A DNA stretch of 64,000 bases from Acorus gramineus. Lineage: Eukaryota > Streptophyta > Magnoliopsida > Acorales > Acoraceae. The notes under the pieces are model-generated. The model was not told the origin of the DNA. It ran no database searches and was given only the letters and a program-made list of their open reading frames with translations. The translations under genes and the position numbers were made by a program. Numbering within the stretch: position 1 is the stretch's first letter; the number at the start of each line of letters is the position of its first letter. The stretch spans positions 1,332,712-1,396,711 of the forward strand of contig JAUJYN010000022.1 of assembly GCA_030737835.1 (NCBI GenBank), given 5' to 3'. Shown one piece after another: positions 54,760 through 64,000 of this stretch.

Positions 54760-56687
54760 TGTTATGCCTGTGTCATTTGGAGCCATTTCAGTTAAGCCTT
54801 GGTCACATCTGGGTCATTCAGGGCCTTTTTCTTTTTCGATCGGAGTCGCTAAAATTTTGGCTTTTAGCCACCTATGGGAGTTGGAGTACTCTGATTGAAA
54901 ATCTAACTGCATATTATGGGTCCTGGTACCGTTTTGTACTACCCATAAAAATTTCATCGAATTCCGGTAACGTTTTGAAAAATATGCAGTTCCGAACTGT
55001 ATCCGGGTTTTGAGAGTTCCTGGTTGGTCGAATAGTGTGAGATATTTTAGGGATGTGGTGACCTTTGGTAAGCTTACCCCCACCTTGCTTAGTGATGAAG
55101 GAACCATTGGTCTTTTGGCATGTGAGTGGGTGACCCTAACCCTAACCTCACCACCCCCCTTATGGTCACCCCTAGACACTATTTGGGCATGAAAATGACC
55201 TTTTTGCCCTTTCTCTCTCTCCCCCTCTCTCCCATTTCGTGGATCACTCTTTCTCTCCCTCTCTTGGTCTCTTTGTCCCCTCTTTGTGTGTGGAGAAGGA
55301 GGAGGAAGAGCAAGGTGTGTGTGTGAGGGTGCCCTTGTGGTTGTTGTTGATTTTCCTCTCTCTAGCTCCCTTTTATGCCCCTCCTTTTCCTCTGTTTTTC
55401 AGCCAAGAAGAGATGGTGGAGAGGCTGAAGAGGTGGTGGTAGTGGTGGTGGTGGTTGAGGTGGTCGTGGGTGTGTTGAGAACCCGCATCTCCCCATTTCC
55501 CTCCCCCTGTTTTGGTAAGGCAGCACTCTGTATTTTAAAGATCTCAGTGAATCTAGTATTTAGAGGCACATTTTTAGGATTATGTCTTCATATGATATGA
55601 TCATCTATGTGTCTAGTTGTTATATATGAAATTTGGGGTCATTATGATATCTGTGGTGTAAGTTAGAACCAGTTTTGCATGGCCTGTCCAGATTCGCGTA
55701 GGAATTGACCTGCTCGGGGAAATAATTTGTTTTGGGCTTGTAGAGGCAAAATTAGGTTCTAATGTCTTCATGGATTATGATCCCAGCATATCAGAGAATG
55801 TGCATGATTTATTTCATAATTTGTGGAAGTGTATTGGGTGCTGTGGAGATCAAATTAGTAGGGCTGGTTGCAGCAGGTTTGGCAGTTTTGCTCGGTTGTG
55901 TGTCAAGGAGTTGTTTGCATGTGTCTTGTGTGATAATATGGAAGTATCAGGAGTTAGGGTCTTGATGAAGTTGGCTTATATGTGTGATAGGAGGTTCCAT
56001 ATTTAATTGTGGATCATTGGTTGTGTTTTGCAGATCTCGTAGACCGGACGCGCGGCGATCCGGGTTGCGGTGAGTGGTTTGATCCAACCCCTCGAGATGC
56101 GCTCGACGCGCGTAGTCGTGCGTCGCGCATCGATGGGGCACCCTAGCTATACTATTTGTGTAGATAAGTAGTAAGGCCATGCTTAAACTATAATATGTTA
56201 GATATCTTGCATGCTGGGCTTATATTGCATGTATTGTATCCATGCATGCGCCCCTCTAGTATGGGCATGTATTCTGTAATGTGTATGGATGTATAGAATA
56301 GAGCATGCCTTAGGTAGTATTGTAATACTACTCCCACCATATTAATTGAAATATCCAGCATGATTAAGTCTGGGTTAATAACGGGCACCTGCCTAATATT
56401 CCCTTGCGATAAGACTCGAGGGCGTGGTGTAGTTGTTGCGCCCATGCTAATGGGGCAAAGCTATGACCAACTTCAAGAGATGATGATCGCTCTCTCGCCC
56501 TCTCCCTCTGCACGAACTGAGTAAGTAGATGCAATTTCCTACTCGACTCCGGTTTGTTTGGAATACTGGCATGCACCTGTTAGTGCGCGAGATCGCGCTT
56601 GACGCTTCCCTTTTAAGTTGGTGATATCCAACGCATGCTCAAGTTATGCTTTGAGTTTGCTTATGTGATTAATGGTCATGTATGCAT
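54760..56687 (+). mobile_element. G copy: LTR 5' part, unit 2
   Basis: Duplicate of 27036-28990, lacking about 31 bp near 55305 (exon 1 end). Microexon 56034-56069 with an intact GTGAGT donor. The hairpin at 56096-56131 is GATGCGC/GCGCATC outside and ACGCGCG/CGTGCGT inside. Confidence 0.8.
56096..56131 (+). other. LTR hairpin, G variant
   Basis: Outer arm perfect over 7 bp; inner arm 7 bp with one G-U wobble around loop TAGT. It is followed by GATGGGGCACC. Confidence 0.65.
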
Positions 56688-59240
56688 TGTTATATATGCG
56701 TCACTTTTAGCCTTTTGGTCACCTTTGGGACATTTCTGGCAGTTTTCCAAATTTTTTTTTTTCGATCGGAACCGCTAAAATTTTAGACTTTTAACTATCT
56801 TCATGAGTTCGAGAACTCCGATTGAAAATCTAACTGCACATTATGTGTCCTGGTGCCATTTCGAACCACTCACGAAAATTTCATCGAATTCCGGTAACGT
56901 TTCAGAATTTGGCAGTTCCGAATCGTATCCGGGTTTTGACCGAGTGGGAATGTCAAAGGGGGGACTTGACCAAGTCAAAAAAAGACTTGGACCAAGTCAA
57001 ATTTGACAATTGACTTAGTCAAATACTTTTGTTTTTTTGTGTGGTTGGGTTGACTCAAAGTCAAGCCCACCAAACCCTAATTGTTCTAAGTGTGTGAGTG
57101 TGTGTGTGTGTGTGTGAAGCCCTATTTGTGGGCGTCCCCTCTCTTCTTCCCCATCTCACCATCTCTCACTCACTCCATCACTCATCCCCTCTTCTTTGTT
57201 TCTCCCATTAGAGGTAGTAGAAGGAGAAGAAAAAGAAAACCCTAGAAGGGAAAAAGAAAGGTATGTGTGTGATCTACCTTTGTATGGTATTTGTTTTGAT
57301 TTCCCCTTTCTCTACCTCCCTCCCATGGCTTTCCCCCACCCCTGTTTTCAGCCTTCTTTAGGCCTTGTGAGTGGCTGAGGTGGTGGTGGTCTTCGTGGTG
57401 GCGGTTGTGGTGGTTGGTGGTTTGGTGCGCAAAGGGCACCCGAGCTTCCTCCCTTTTCCTTTCCCTCCTTGTTGGTAAGTCTTCCTCCTCCCCTAGCTTG
57501 TTTAGATGATTGATTAGGGTGTTTAAATGGTTATGCATGCTTTGCATAGGTGGTAGGGGGTGTAGGTTGGCTGAGGAGGGGGTGGAAGGGGCTCGGGCGC
57601 GCGCGCGGAGCCATCCGCGTGCGTCTGCGCGCACTGACGGGCACGCTACTAGGCACGCGCGCGTACGCGCAAGCGCGCAGGCGTGCGTGTGGGGTGCTGC
57701 GCGGGGGCGCAGTGCGCTCGGGTACGCGCTGGGCTGGACGCGCGGTGCGTGCATGCGCATTCGTGCGTGCGCGTGCGGGGGGCCATGCGTATGGCTGCCC
57801 GAGGGTTCGGGAGGGTGTCGGGGCACTCGAACTCACGTGCGTACGTGCGCGCTCACATGCGTGCGAGTCCGTATGCATGCTTGTCCGAGTATTGGGTATT
57901 TCTAGTAAATTTCGTGTGTATTTGTGTAGTTTACTCACCATATTGAATGCCCATGTCTTGCAGATCTTGACGGACGGTCACGCAACGACCCGGGTTTCGG
58001 TGAGTGGGTCGATCCAACCTAGTAGGGAGGCGTTCGATGCACGTAGGCGTGCATTGTCCTCCCCTGGGCACCATAATTGTATATTAACTTGTGATAAATG
58101 AAAAACTATGCAATGCATGATTAATATGATGTAACCATGCCACATTAGACCTTGTATGCTAGGGATATGCACTCATATATCATGTATAGAGGCCCATACA
58201 TGCCTAGACACCATGTCCCTTGATTGGAAAGCCCCGATCTATGCATGTTTCCCATTTAGTTTAATTTAATTAAATCAAAATGAGATTATATTGTTATAAG
58301 CATGCCTTAGAGAATATTATAACCTTGTTGTTATAATATATGTTTCCCCGCATCTTAGTTATGCGCCCTGGAGGAATTCTTGAGAATTCATGACATTAGT
58401 AGTGTTACAAATCATTTTCGACGGATCCAAGAAGATCGTATCCGTGTTAGTAGGTTGTCTTCTCTCTTTGGTTGGATCCGAGTAGGGATTCCCCGGCGTT
58501 GGAAAGCTGACCTAACAGAGGGCTCCCATCTGTAGGTACCTCCGATGCGTCGGACAGTGCTGATCGTGGGAGTATACCAGGTAGAGGCTACGGAGTGTGG
58601 GAGAGGCTACCGGGTGGACCAAGGGTGGAGAGCGGTCTAGTCTGCCCCAAAAGGCCCATGTCACCCCCCTTAAAGGGTAAGGGTGAGGGTGGGGTGGGTC
58701 GGCGATGTTACGACCCACTAACTTGTGTAGTTACTCCCGTTTAGGGACTATAATTATTTAAGGTTGATATGAGTTGTGTTGCATAGATTGTGCCACTCAC
58801 TGAGCGTGTGGCTTACCCTCTCGCATATTCTTTTCCTCCAGTTATATCTGAGTCGGATCTAAAGGAGGAGCTCCCCGGGGCATCACAGCAGTAGCGGAGC
58901 AGCGTCACGTTTTGGGTTCTGCGAGTGAGAGGCCATCAGCATCCCCTTCTTGATTGTATGTATTGTTATCCGTGCTTGGGCACACACTTGTATTTGGATG
59001 TCATTGTTTATATTGGCTCTCACAGGACAATTGATTATGTATTCGGGTCTGTAATATGTCTTTGAATTACAGACTCAGTCGTTTAAGCTTCCGCTATATG
59101 TATATATATTATGCCAGCTACATTATCATCTGTGTTGTCATTTTCGATGTTGTTTAGAGTATTTTATTGATCACCTGTATAGACTGCTGATATTATATAT
59201 ATTTGCCACGTATCGGGGACGGCCGCCCTGGGGCGTGACA
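56688..59240 (+). repeat. Element E copy, 5' LTR
   Basis: Colinear with 28991-31519. Microexon 57964-57999, hairpin 58025-58063 with perfect GGGAGG/CCTCCC, CpG-rich block 57590-57870. Confidence 0.9.
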
Positions 59241-59353
59241 AAAGTTGTTATCAGAGCCTGGTCCTGTCAGAGCCAATTGTTTTCTTAGAGATGAGTCCTA
59301 GGATTTCTATATGAGTATTCTGATCCTAGTGTCTGTTTTCTTAGGTTGCTGAT

Positions 59354-60700
59354 ATGCCTCCTCGCAGAGGAACGCGTGGACGTGGTCCCCCTCGGCCCTT
59401 GGAGGTTTCTGAACCTACCAGAGGCGAGGAGTCTACTGGAGGGTCCTCGGCTATGGGGCCAGGACCGGCGCAGGAGCCTCCTGCATGGGAGCGTGCTTAT
59501 GCTCGTATCGCAGATCTAGTGGAGACTCAGACTAGGGCACTGGAGTCCCAGACTAGGGCGTTACCTGATCAGGCACGAGAGATCCAGGAGCTGCGGGCGG
59601 CCCGCGAGGCAGTTCTACAGGTCCCCTTGGTGGCAGATCCACCGGTGGTGCCCGAGGTACCTTCTGTCCCAGTGGTGATTCCGGTAGTGGGAGTTCAGGA
59701 TCCCCTGGAGAGGGAGGTGGAGCTAGAGGCTGCAGCACAAGTGCATTAGAGCGGCCTCACTGCCTTTCTGAAGCTCCACCCTCCCGAGTTCCATGGCCAG
59801 ACGGCGGACCCCCTTGCCCCTGAGCGTTGGTTGATGGAGGTAGACAAGATTTTCTCGACCATGCACTGCACCGACCGCCAGCGTGTCTCACTGGCCACCT
59901 TCATGTTGAAGGGTAGCGCCGCCGACTGGTGGGCTACCCGATCGGTGGACATCCCCGAGGGAGTGGAGCGACTTCTATGGGCTGGATTCCGGAGATACTT
60001 TCTGGAGGAGTACTTCCCATTTTCGACACGCCAGATCGTGATGTGAGAGTTCGAGCAGCTGACGCAGGGCTCCATGTCGGTCGCTGACTACTCCACACGT
60101 TTCATGAGGCTTTCCCGGTTTGCCCCTCCTTGGTGATGGATGAGGAGACGCGATGCCGTCGTTTCGAGATGGGTCTCATTAGCACCATCCGGGTGCATGT
60201 CACCTCACAGACGTTCACGAGGTACTTGGACTTGGTGTCTCTTGCGAGGACAGTCGAGCGAGACCTTGAGGTCCCTTTGGGGGTTCCAACCCCTTCTGCA
60301 GACAAGAGGCCCCCCAGGAGTCAGGACTAGGGACAGCAAGAAGAAGCGACCCCGCTTTTATCAGTCAGCGGCCACCGCTACTCCAGTCGATGTGGTGCCA
60401 GCGCGAGGTCCAGCACCCATTGCGGCAGTACCAGTCTAGGACAGGCGATCGGAGATGCGGCGCTGTTACCATTGTCAGCGCGTCGGGCATATATTGTATA
60501 ATTGCCTTGATGCTGGCCGACCCCGTGTGCTGCCTCCGCAGCAGTAGCCACAGCGTCAGCAGTAGCAGCCACAGGGTGGCCGAGTTGACCAGAGGAGGCA
60601 GCCAGTGTAGCCTGCGAGGCGTGCCCTTGCTCCTCAGCCGCAGCTTGTTCAGGGTCGAGTTGCAGCACTTTCAGCCGAGGAGGCGCAGGCTTCGGGTAGC
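59354..60700 (+). pseudogene. gag of element E copy, unit 2
   Basis: The first 131 codons are intact (MPPRRGTRGRG to AAAQVH), including an ETQTRALESQTRAL heptad-like coiled region that is frameshifted in unit 1. The same TAG (59747) and TGA (about 60045) as unit 1 follow, plus a private frameshift near 60126. The CCHC knuckle lies near 60468-60510. Confidence 0.85.
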
Positions 60701-61462
60701 GTGGTCCGAGGTATTGTTTTGATCTCCCAGCTCCTTGCATATGTGTTATTTGATTCCGGAGCCACGCACTCGTTCGTGTCTCCCGTTTTTGCGAGACGGA
60801 TGGGCGTGGCGTCCGCCCCTCTTGATGTTATGCTGGAGATATCATTGCCCGTCGGAGACCGTATTCTCCTCCGTTCTGTTTACCGAGGGTGTACCGTGGC
60901 GATTGCGGAGCATGAGTTTCCAGTAGAGTTGGTAGAGCTTGCCATGACGGACTTCGATGCCATCCTGGGAATGGATTGGCTCTCAGCTAGTCACGCCAGC
61001 ATCGACTGTTTTGCAAAGTCAGTGTCTTTCCACCTTCTGGGTTGGAGATCTTTCCTGTTCGTGGGCGATCGTGACATAGTCCCTTTGGGGTTCGTGTCAT
61101 CTATCCAGGCGTGGAGACTCCTTCAGGGAGGATGTGAGGTTTTCCCCGATGATCTTCCGGGATTACCGCCGGATCGCGCGATCGAGTTTGAGATTAATCT
61201 AATTCCGGTGACCGAGCCGATTTCGAGAGCTCCGTACTGGATGGCCCCAGCAGAGCTGAAGGTGCCCAAGGAGCAGTTGGAGGAGTTGCTCGAGAAGGGC
61301 TTCGCACGTCCGAGTGTTTCTCTGTGGGGAGCCCCTGTTTTGTTCGTTCGGAAGAAGGACGGTTCGCTGCGTCTTTGTATTGACTACAGGCAACTGAACA
61401 AGCGGACCATGAAGAACAAGTACCCCTTGCCATGGATTGACGATCTGTTTGACCAGCTCTAG
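60701..61462 (+). pseudogene. Protease and N-terminal RT, element E copy
   Basis: Here the protease frame is continuous ([14 protein letters not shown] to [11 protein letters not shown]) and runs on into RT through [11 protein letters not shown] to IDDLFDQL. A private TAG at 61460-61462 replaces the CAG present at the same place in unit 1. Confidence 0.85.
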
Positions 61463-62332
61463 GGAGCGTGTGTCTTTTCTATGATCGATCTCCGTTTGGG
61501 CTACTATCAGCTGAAGATCCGGGAGTCAGATATTCTGAAGACGGCCTTTCGTACCCGTTATGGGCACTACGAGTTCCGAGTACTGTCGTTTGGGTTGACG
61601 AATGCGCCGGCAGCCTTCATGGATCTGATGAACCGGGTGTTTCGGCCCTTCCTCGACTCCTTCGTAGTAGTCTTCATCGATGATATTCTGGTGTACTCGA
61701 GGAGTCTTGAGGAGCACGCTGACCATCTCTACACTGTCTTGGAGACTTTGGCCCGACATCAGTTGTTCGCCAAGTTCAGTAAGTGCGAGTTTTGGTTGGA
61801 GCGTATGGCCTTTCTAGGCCACGTGATTTCCGACGAGGGTATATCTGTGGACCCGGACAAGACGCTCGCCGTGTCGAATTGGCGTCGACCGTCGAACCCC
61901 ACAGAGATTCGGAGCTTCCTGGGTTTGGCGGGTTATTATCGGAGGTTTGTTGAGGGTTTCTCGAAGATAGCTGTTCCTCTGACCCGCCTCACTCGGAAGG
62001 ATGTCCGGTTCGAGTGGTCCCCATCTTGCGAGGAGAGCTTCCTGGAGTTGAAGCGAAGGCTCACCTCAGCGCCAGTTCTTACCATTCCGTCTGGGAGTGG
62101 TGGATTCGCAGTCTACTCTGATGCATCGCGGCTGGGTGTGGGTTGCGTCCTGATGCAGTACGGTAAGGTTGTGGCTTACGCGTCGCGTCAGTTGAAGCCC
62201 CATGAGCAGAATTACCCCACCCACGATTTAGAGTTAGCAGCGATCATCTTTGCGCTGAAGATGTGGAGGCACTACCTCTATGGCAAGGAGTTCAAGCTCT
62301 TCACTGATCACAAGAGCTTGACTTACTTGTAG
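61463..62332 (+). pseudogene. RT catalytic part and RNase H start, element E copy
   Basis: Reads [31 protein letters not shown] and the RNase H blocks YSDAS, LELAAI and TDHKSLTYL, ending at the TAG shared with unit 1 (62330). Confidence 0.85.
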
Positions 62333-63013
62333 TCCCAGCCGGAGCTCAACATGCGTCAAAGACGTTGGGTCGAGTTCCTGAAGGACTATGACTATGACAT
62401 CGCTTACCATCCGGGTAAGGCGTTGGCCGATGCTCTCAGCAGGCAGCCCTTGGGCATGGCCGCCCACTTGGTTGTACGTCGTTGGAGGCTTCTAGAGGAG
62501 GCCGCTTGCTGGATCAGCGTTCGAGAGACACCTGCGGGTGGCTTTTTGGCCAGGCTAGTGGTGCAGCCCGTTCTTCTCGACGAGATCCGCACGGCTCAGG
62601 GGCAGGATCCTCACTTTCTAGTCCTCTCTGAAGGCGTCGCCCGGGGCGAGCGTCCGGACTACCAGATTCGCGAGGACGGAATCCTGCGGTTCAGAGGTCG
62701 AGTATGCATTCCTGACGACGCAGAGTTGAAGCAGAAGATCTTGGATGAGGCCCATCGTTCGAGGTACACAGTGCATCCTGGTGGCACGAAGATGTACAGG
62801 GGCCTTCGTCGTGGCTACTGGTGGTGCGGGATGAAGGTGGATATTGGCCGTTTCGTTGCCCGTTGCTTGGTATGCCAGCAGGTGAAGTCGGAACATCAGC
62901 GTCCTGCGGGGAAGCTGCAGTCCATTGAGATTCCTCAGTGGAAGTGGGAGCAGATCACCATGGACTTCGTGTCAGGCTTGCCGAGGTCACGTTCGGGTCG
63001 CGATGCCATCTAG
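62333..63013 (+). pseudogene. RNase H end and integrase N-terminus, element E copy
   Basis: RQRRWVEFLKDYD to the HHCC zinc finger and DFVSGLPRS. A 6-bp loss near 62423 is in frame. A private TAG at 63011 (a Trp codon, TGG, in unit 1) ends it before the rest of the catalytic core. Confidence 0.85.
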
Positions 63014-64000
63014 GTAATCGTCGATCGACTGACAAAGTCCGCTCATTTCCTCCCCATTCGACTCACCGATTCTCTGGACACCCTGGCGCAGTTGTTTGTC
63101 TCCGAGATTGTTCATCTCCATGGCACTCCCGTCAGCATCATTTCTGATAGAGACGCGAGATTTACTTCGAGGTTCTGGCGTAGCCTTCAGCACGCCCTTG
63201 GTACGAACCTCCACTTCAGTACAGCGTTTCATCCGCAGACTGACGGACAGTCGGAGAGGACGATTCAGACCCTGGAGGACATGCTGCGAGCTTGCGTTCT
63301 CGACTTTGGGGGCAGTTGGGAGAGGCATCTTCCGTTGGTGGAGTTTGCCTACAACAACAGCTACCACTCGAGTATTCGGATGGCACCATACGAAGCGCTC
63401 TATGGCCGCAGCTGCAGGTCCCCCTTGTGTTGGGACGAGGTCGGAGAGCGCCAGTTGGAGGGACCAGAGATCATCCACCAGACCTCAGAGATGGTCAAGA
63501 CGATTCGTGAGCGTATCCGAGTCGCTCAGAGCCGTCAGAAGAGCTACGCCGATCGTTGTCACCGTGAGCTCGCCTTCGAGGTTGGTGACCATGTTTTCCT
63601 GAAGGTGTCCCCGACGAAGGGCATCTTCCGTTTCGGTGTGCGGGGCAAGCTGAGTCCGCATTTCATTGGGCCGTTCCTCATCCTCGAGCAGATTGGAGAG
63701 GTGGCCTATCGCATAGCCCTGCCCCCAGAGTTGGCTCAAGCCCATGACGTTTTCCATGTCTCGCAGCAGAGGCGTTACGTCCACGATCCTGCTCACGTTA
63801 TTCCGTTTGAGCCGTTCGTCTTCAAGCCAGACTTGTCATTCCGATCGAGATCATGGGCCGACGCGAGAAGAGGCTCCGCACCAAGACCGTCCAACTGGTT
63901 AAGGTGCGATGGCAGCACCGTTCTGGTGCCGAGGCCACTTGGGAGCGCGAGGACGCCATGCGTGGCGCATATTGACATCTTTTCGATTCCTAGATGTTTT
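63014..64000 (+). pseudogene. Integrase core and C-terminus, element E copy
   Basis: The same frame continues after the stop with [25 protein letters not shown] and [14 protein letters not shown], then the GKLSP block. A 10-bp loss near 63840 shifts the frame before the chromodomain, which is therefore broken. The window ends just past the expected end of pol. Confidence 0.85.

Larger units (their letters stand above)
38901..64000 (+). repeat. Tandem segmental duplication, unit 2 (runs off the window)
   Basis: Repeats 11881 onward. Most aligned lines differ by few bases. By offset it should end near 66.6 kb, beyond the window. Confidence 0.95.
56688..64000 (+). mobile_element. E copy in unit 2 (truncated by window edge)
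   Basis: 5' LTR 56688-59240, then interior to the window end near the chromodomain. Primer site 59246-59257 reads TGTTATCAGAGC, one change from the canonical site. No 3' LTR within the window. Confidence 0.9.

Noticed and set aside
1..64000. CRISPR array, bacterial operon or phage content
   Set aside because: Tandem repeats here are LTR or minisatellite units without regular unique spacers, and all recognisable proteins are plant retrotransposon Gag-Pol.

Overview
This window is repeat DNA from a large, transposon-rich plant nuclear genome. The evidence is Ty3/gypsy LTR retrotransposons of plant-specific lineages (a Tekay/Del-type chromovirus and a Tat-type element with a second RNase H), primer-binding sites matching plant initiator tRNA-Met, giant LTRs of about 2.5-2.9 kb, and many C-to-T type stop codons. 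I found no host gene, tRNA, rRNA or CRISPR array. The species cannot be named from this.

Layout, left to right: an LTR tail (L0, 1-2552) that enters from outside the window; a decayed minus-strand gypsy element (B, 2553-7620) with gag, two protease-like domains, a minisatellite and a pol C-terminus but no RT or integrase core; an LTR fragment (D, 7621-9668) into which element A has inserted. Element A (9669-20976) has two ~2.9 kb LTRs around a 2.7 kb wreck of a Tekay interior, and its 5' LTR is interrupted by a solo LTR (S1, 11469-14229) with a target-site duplication. D resumes at 20977-21911. A Tat-lineage fragment (C, 21912-26420) follows, then a minus-strand LTR piece (H, 26421-27035), a plus-strand LTR piece (G, 27036-28990) and a nearly complete Tekay element (E, 28991-38900).

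The dominant large-scale structure is a tandem segmental duplication. Everything from 11881 to 38900 is repeated, in the same order and orientation, from 38901 to the right edge (offset about 27.0 kb, rising to about 27.7 kb after an indel). The junction at about 38,900 fuses the end of E's 3' LTR to the middle of a second S1 copy at a GT-rich sequence. The two copies carry private deletions, stops and frameshifts, so they have decayed independently since duplication.

The most unusual content is in the LTRs. Six diverged LTR types share an apparent multi-exon leader: GT/AG-bounded intron 1, an exon of about 100-115 nt, intron 2 (often a CpG-rich, Z-DNA-prone block), a 36-39 nt microexon, and intron 3. 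Element A's LTR lacks intron 2 exactly at the predicted exon-exon junction. About 25 nt after the microexon's splice donor lies a hairpin whose two arms change together between LTR types. Because this hairpin would be kept only in unspliced RNA, I propose that it marks genomic RNA, by analogy with retroviral packaging signals. That role is inference.
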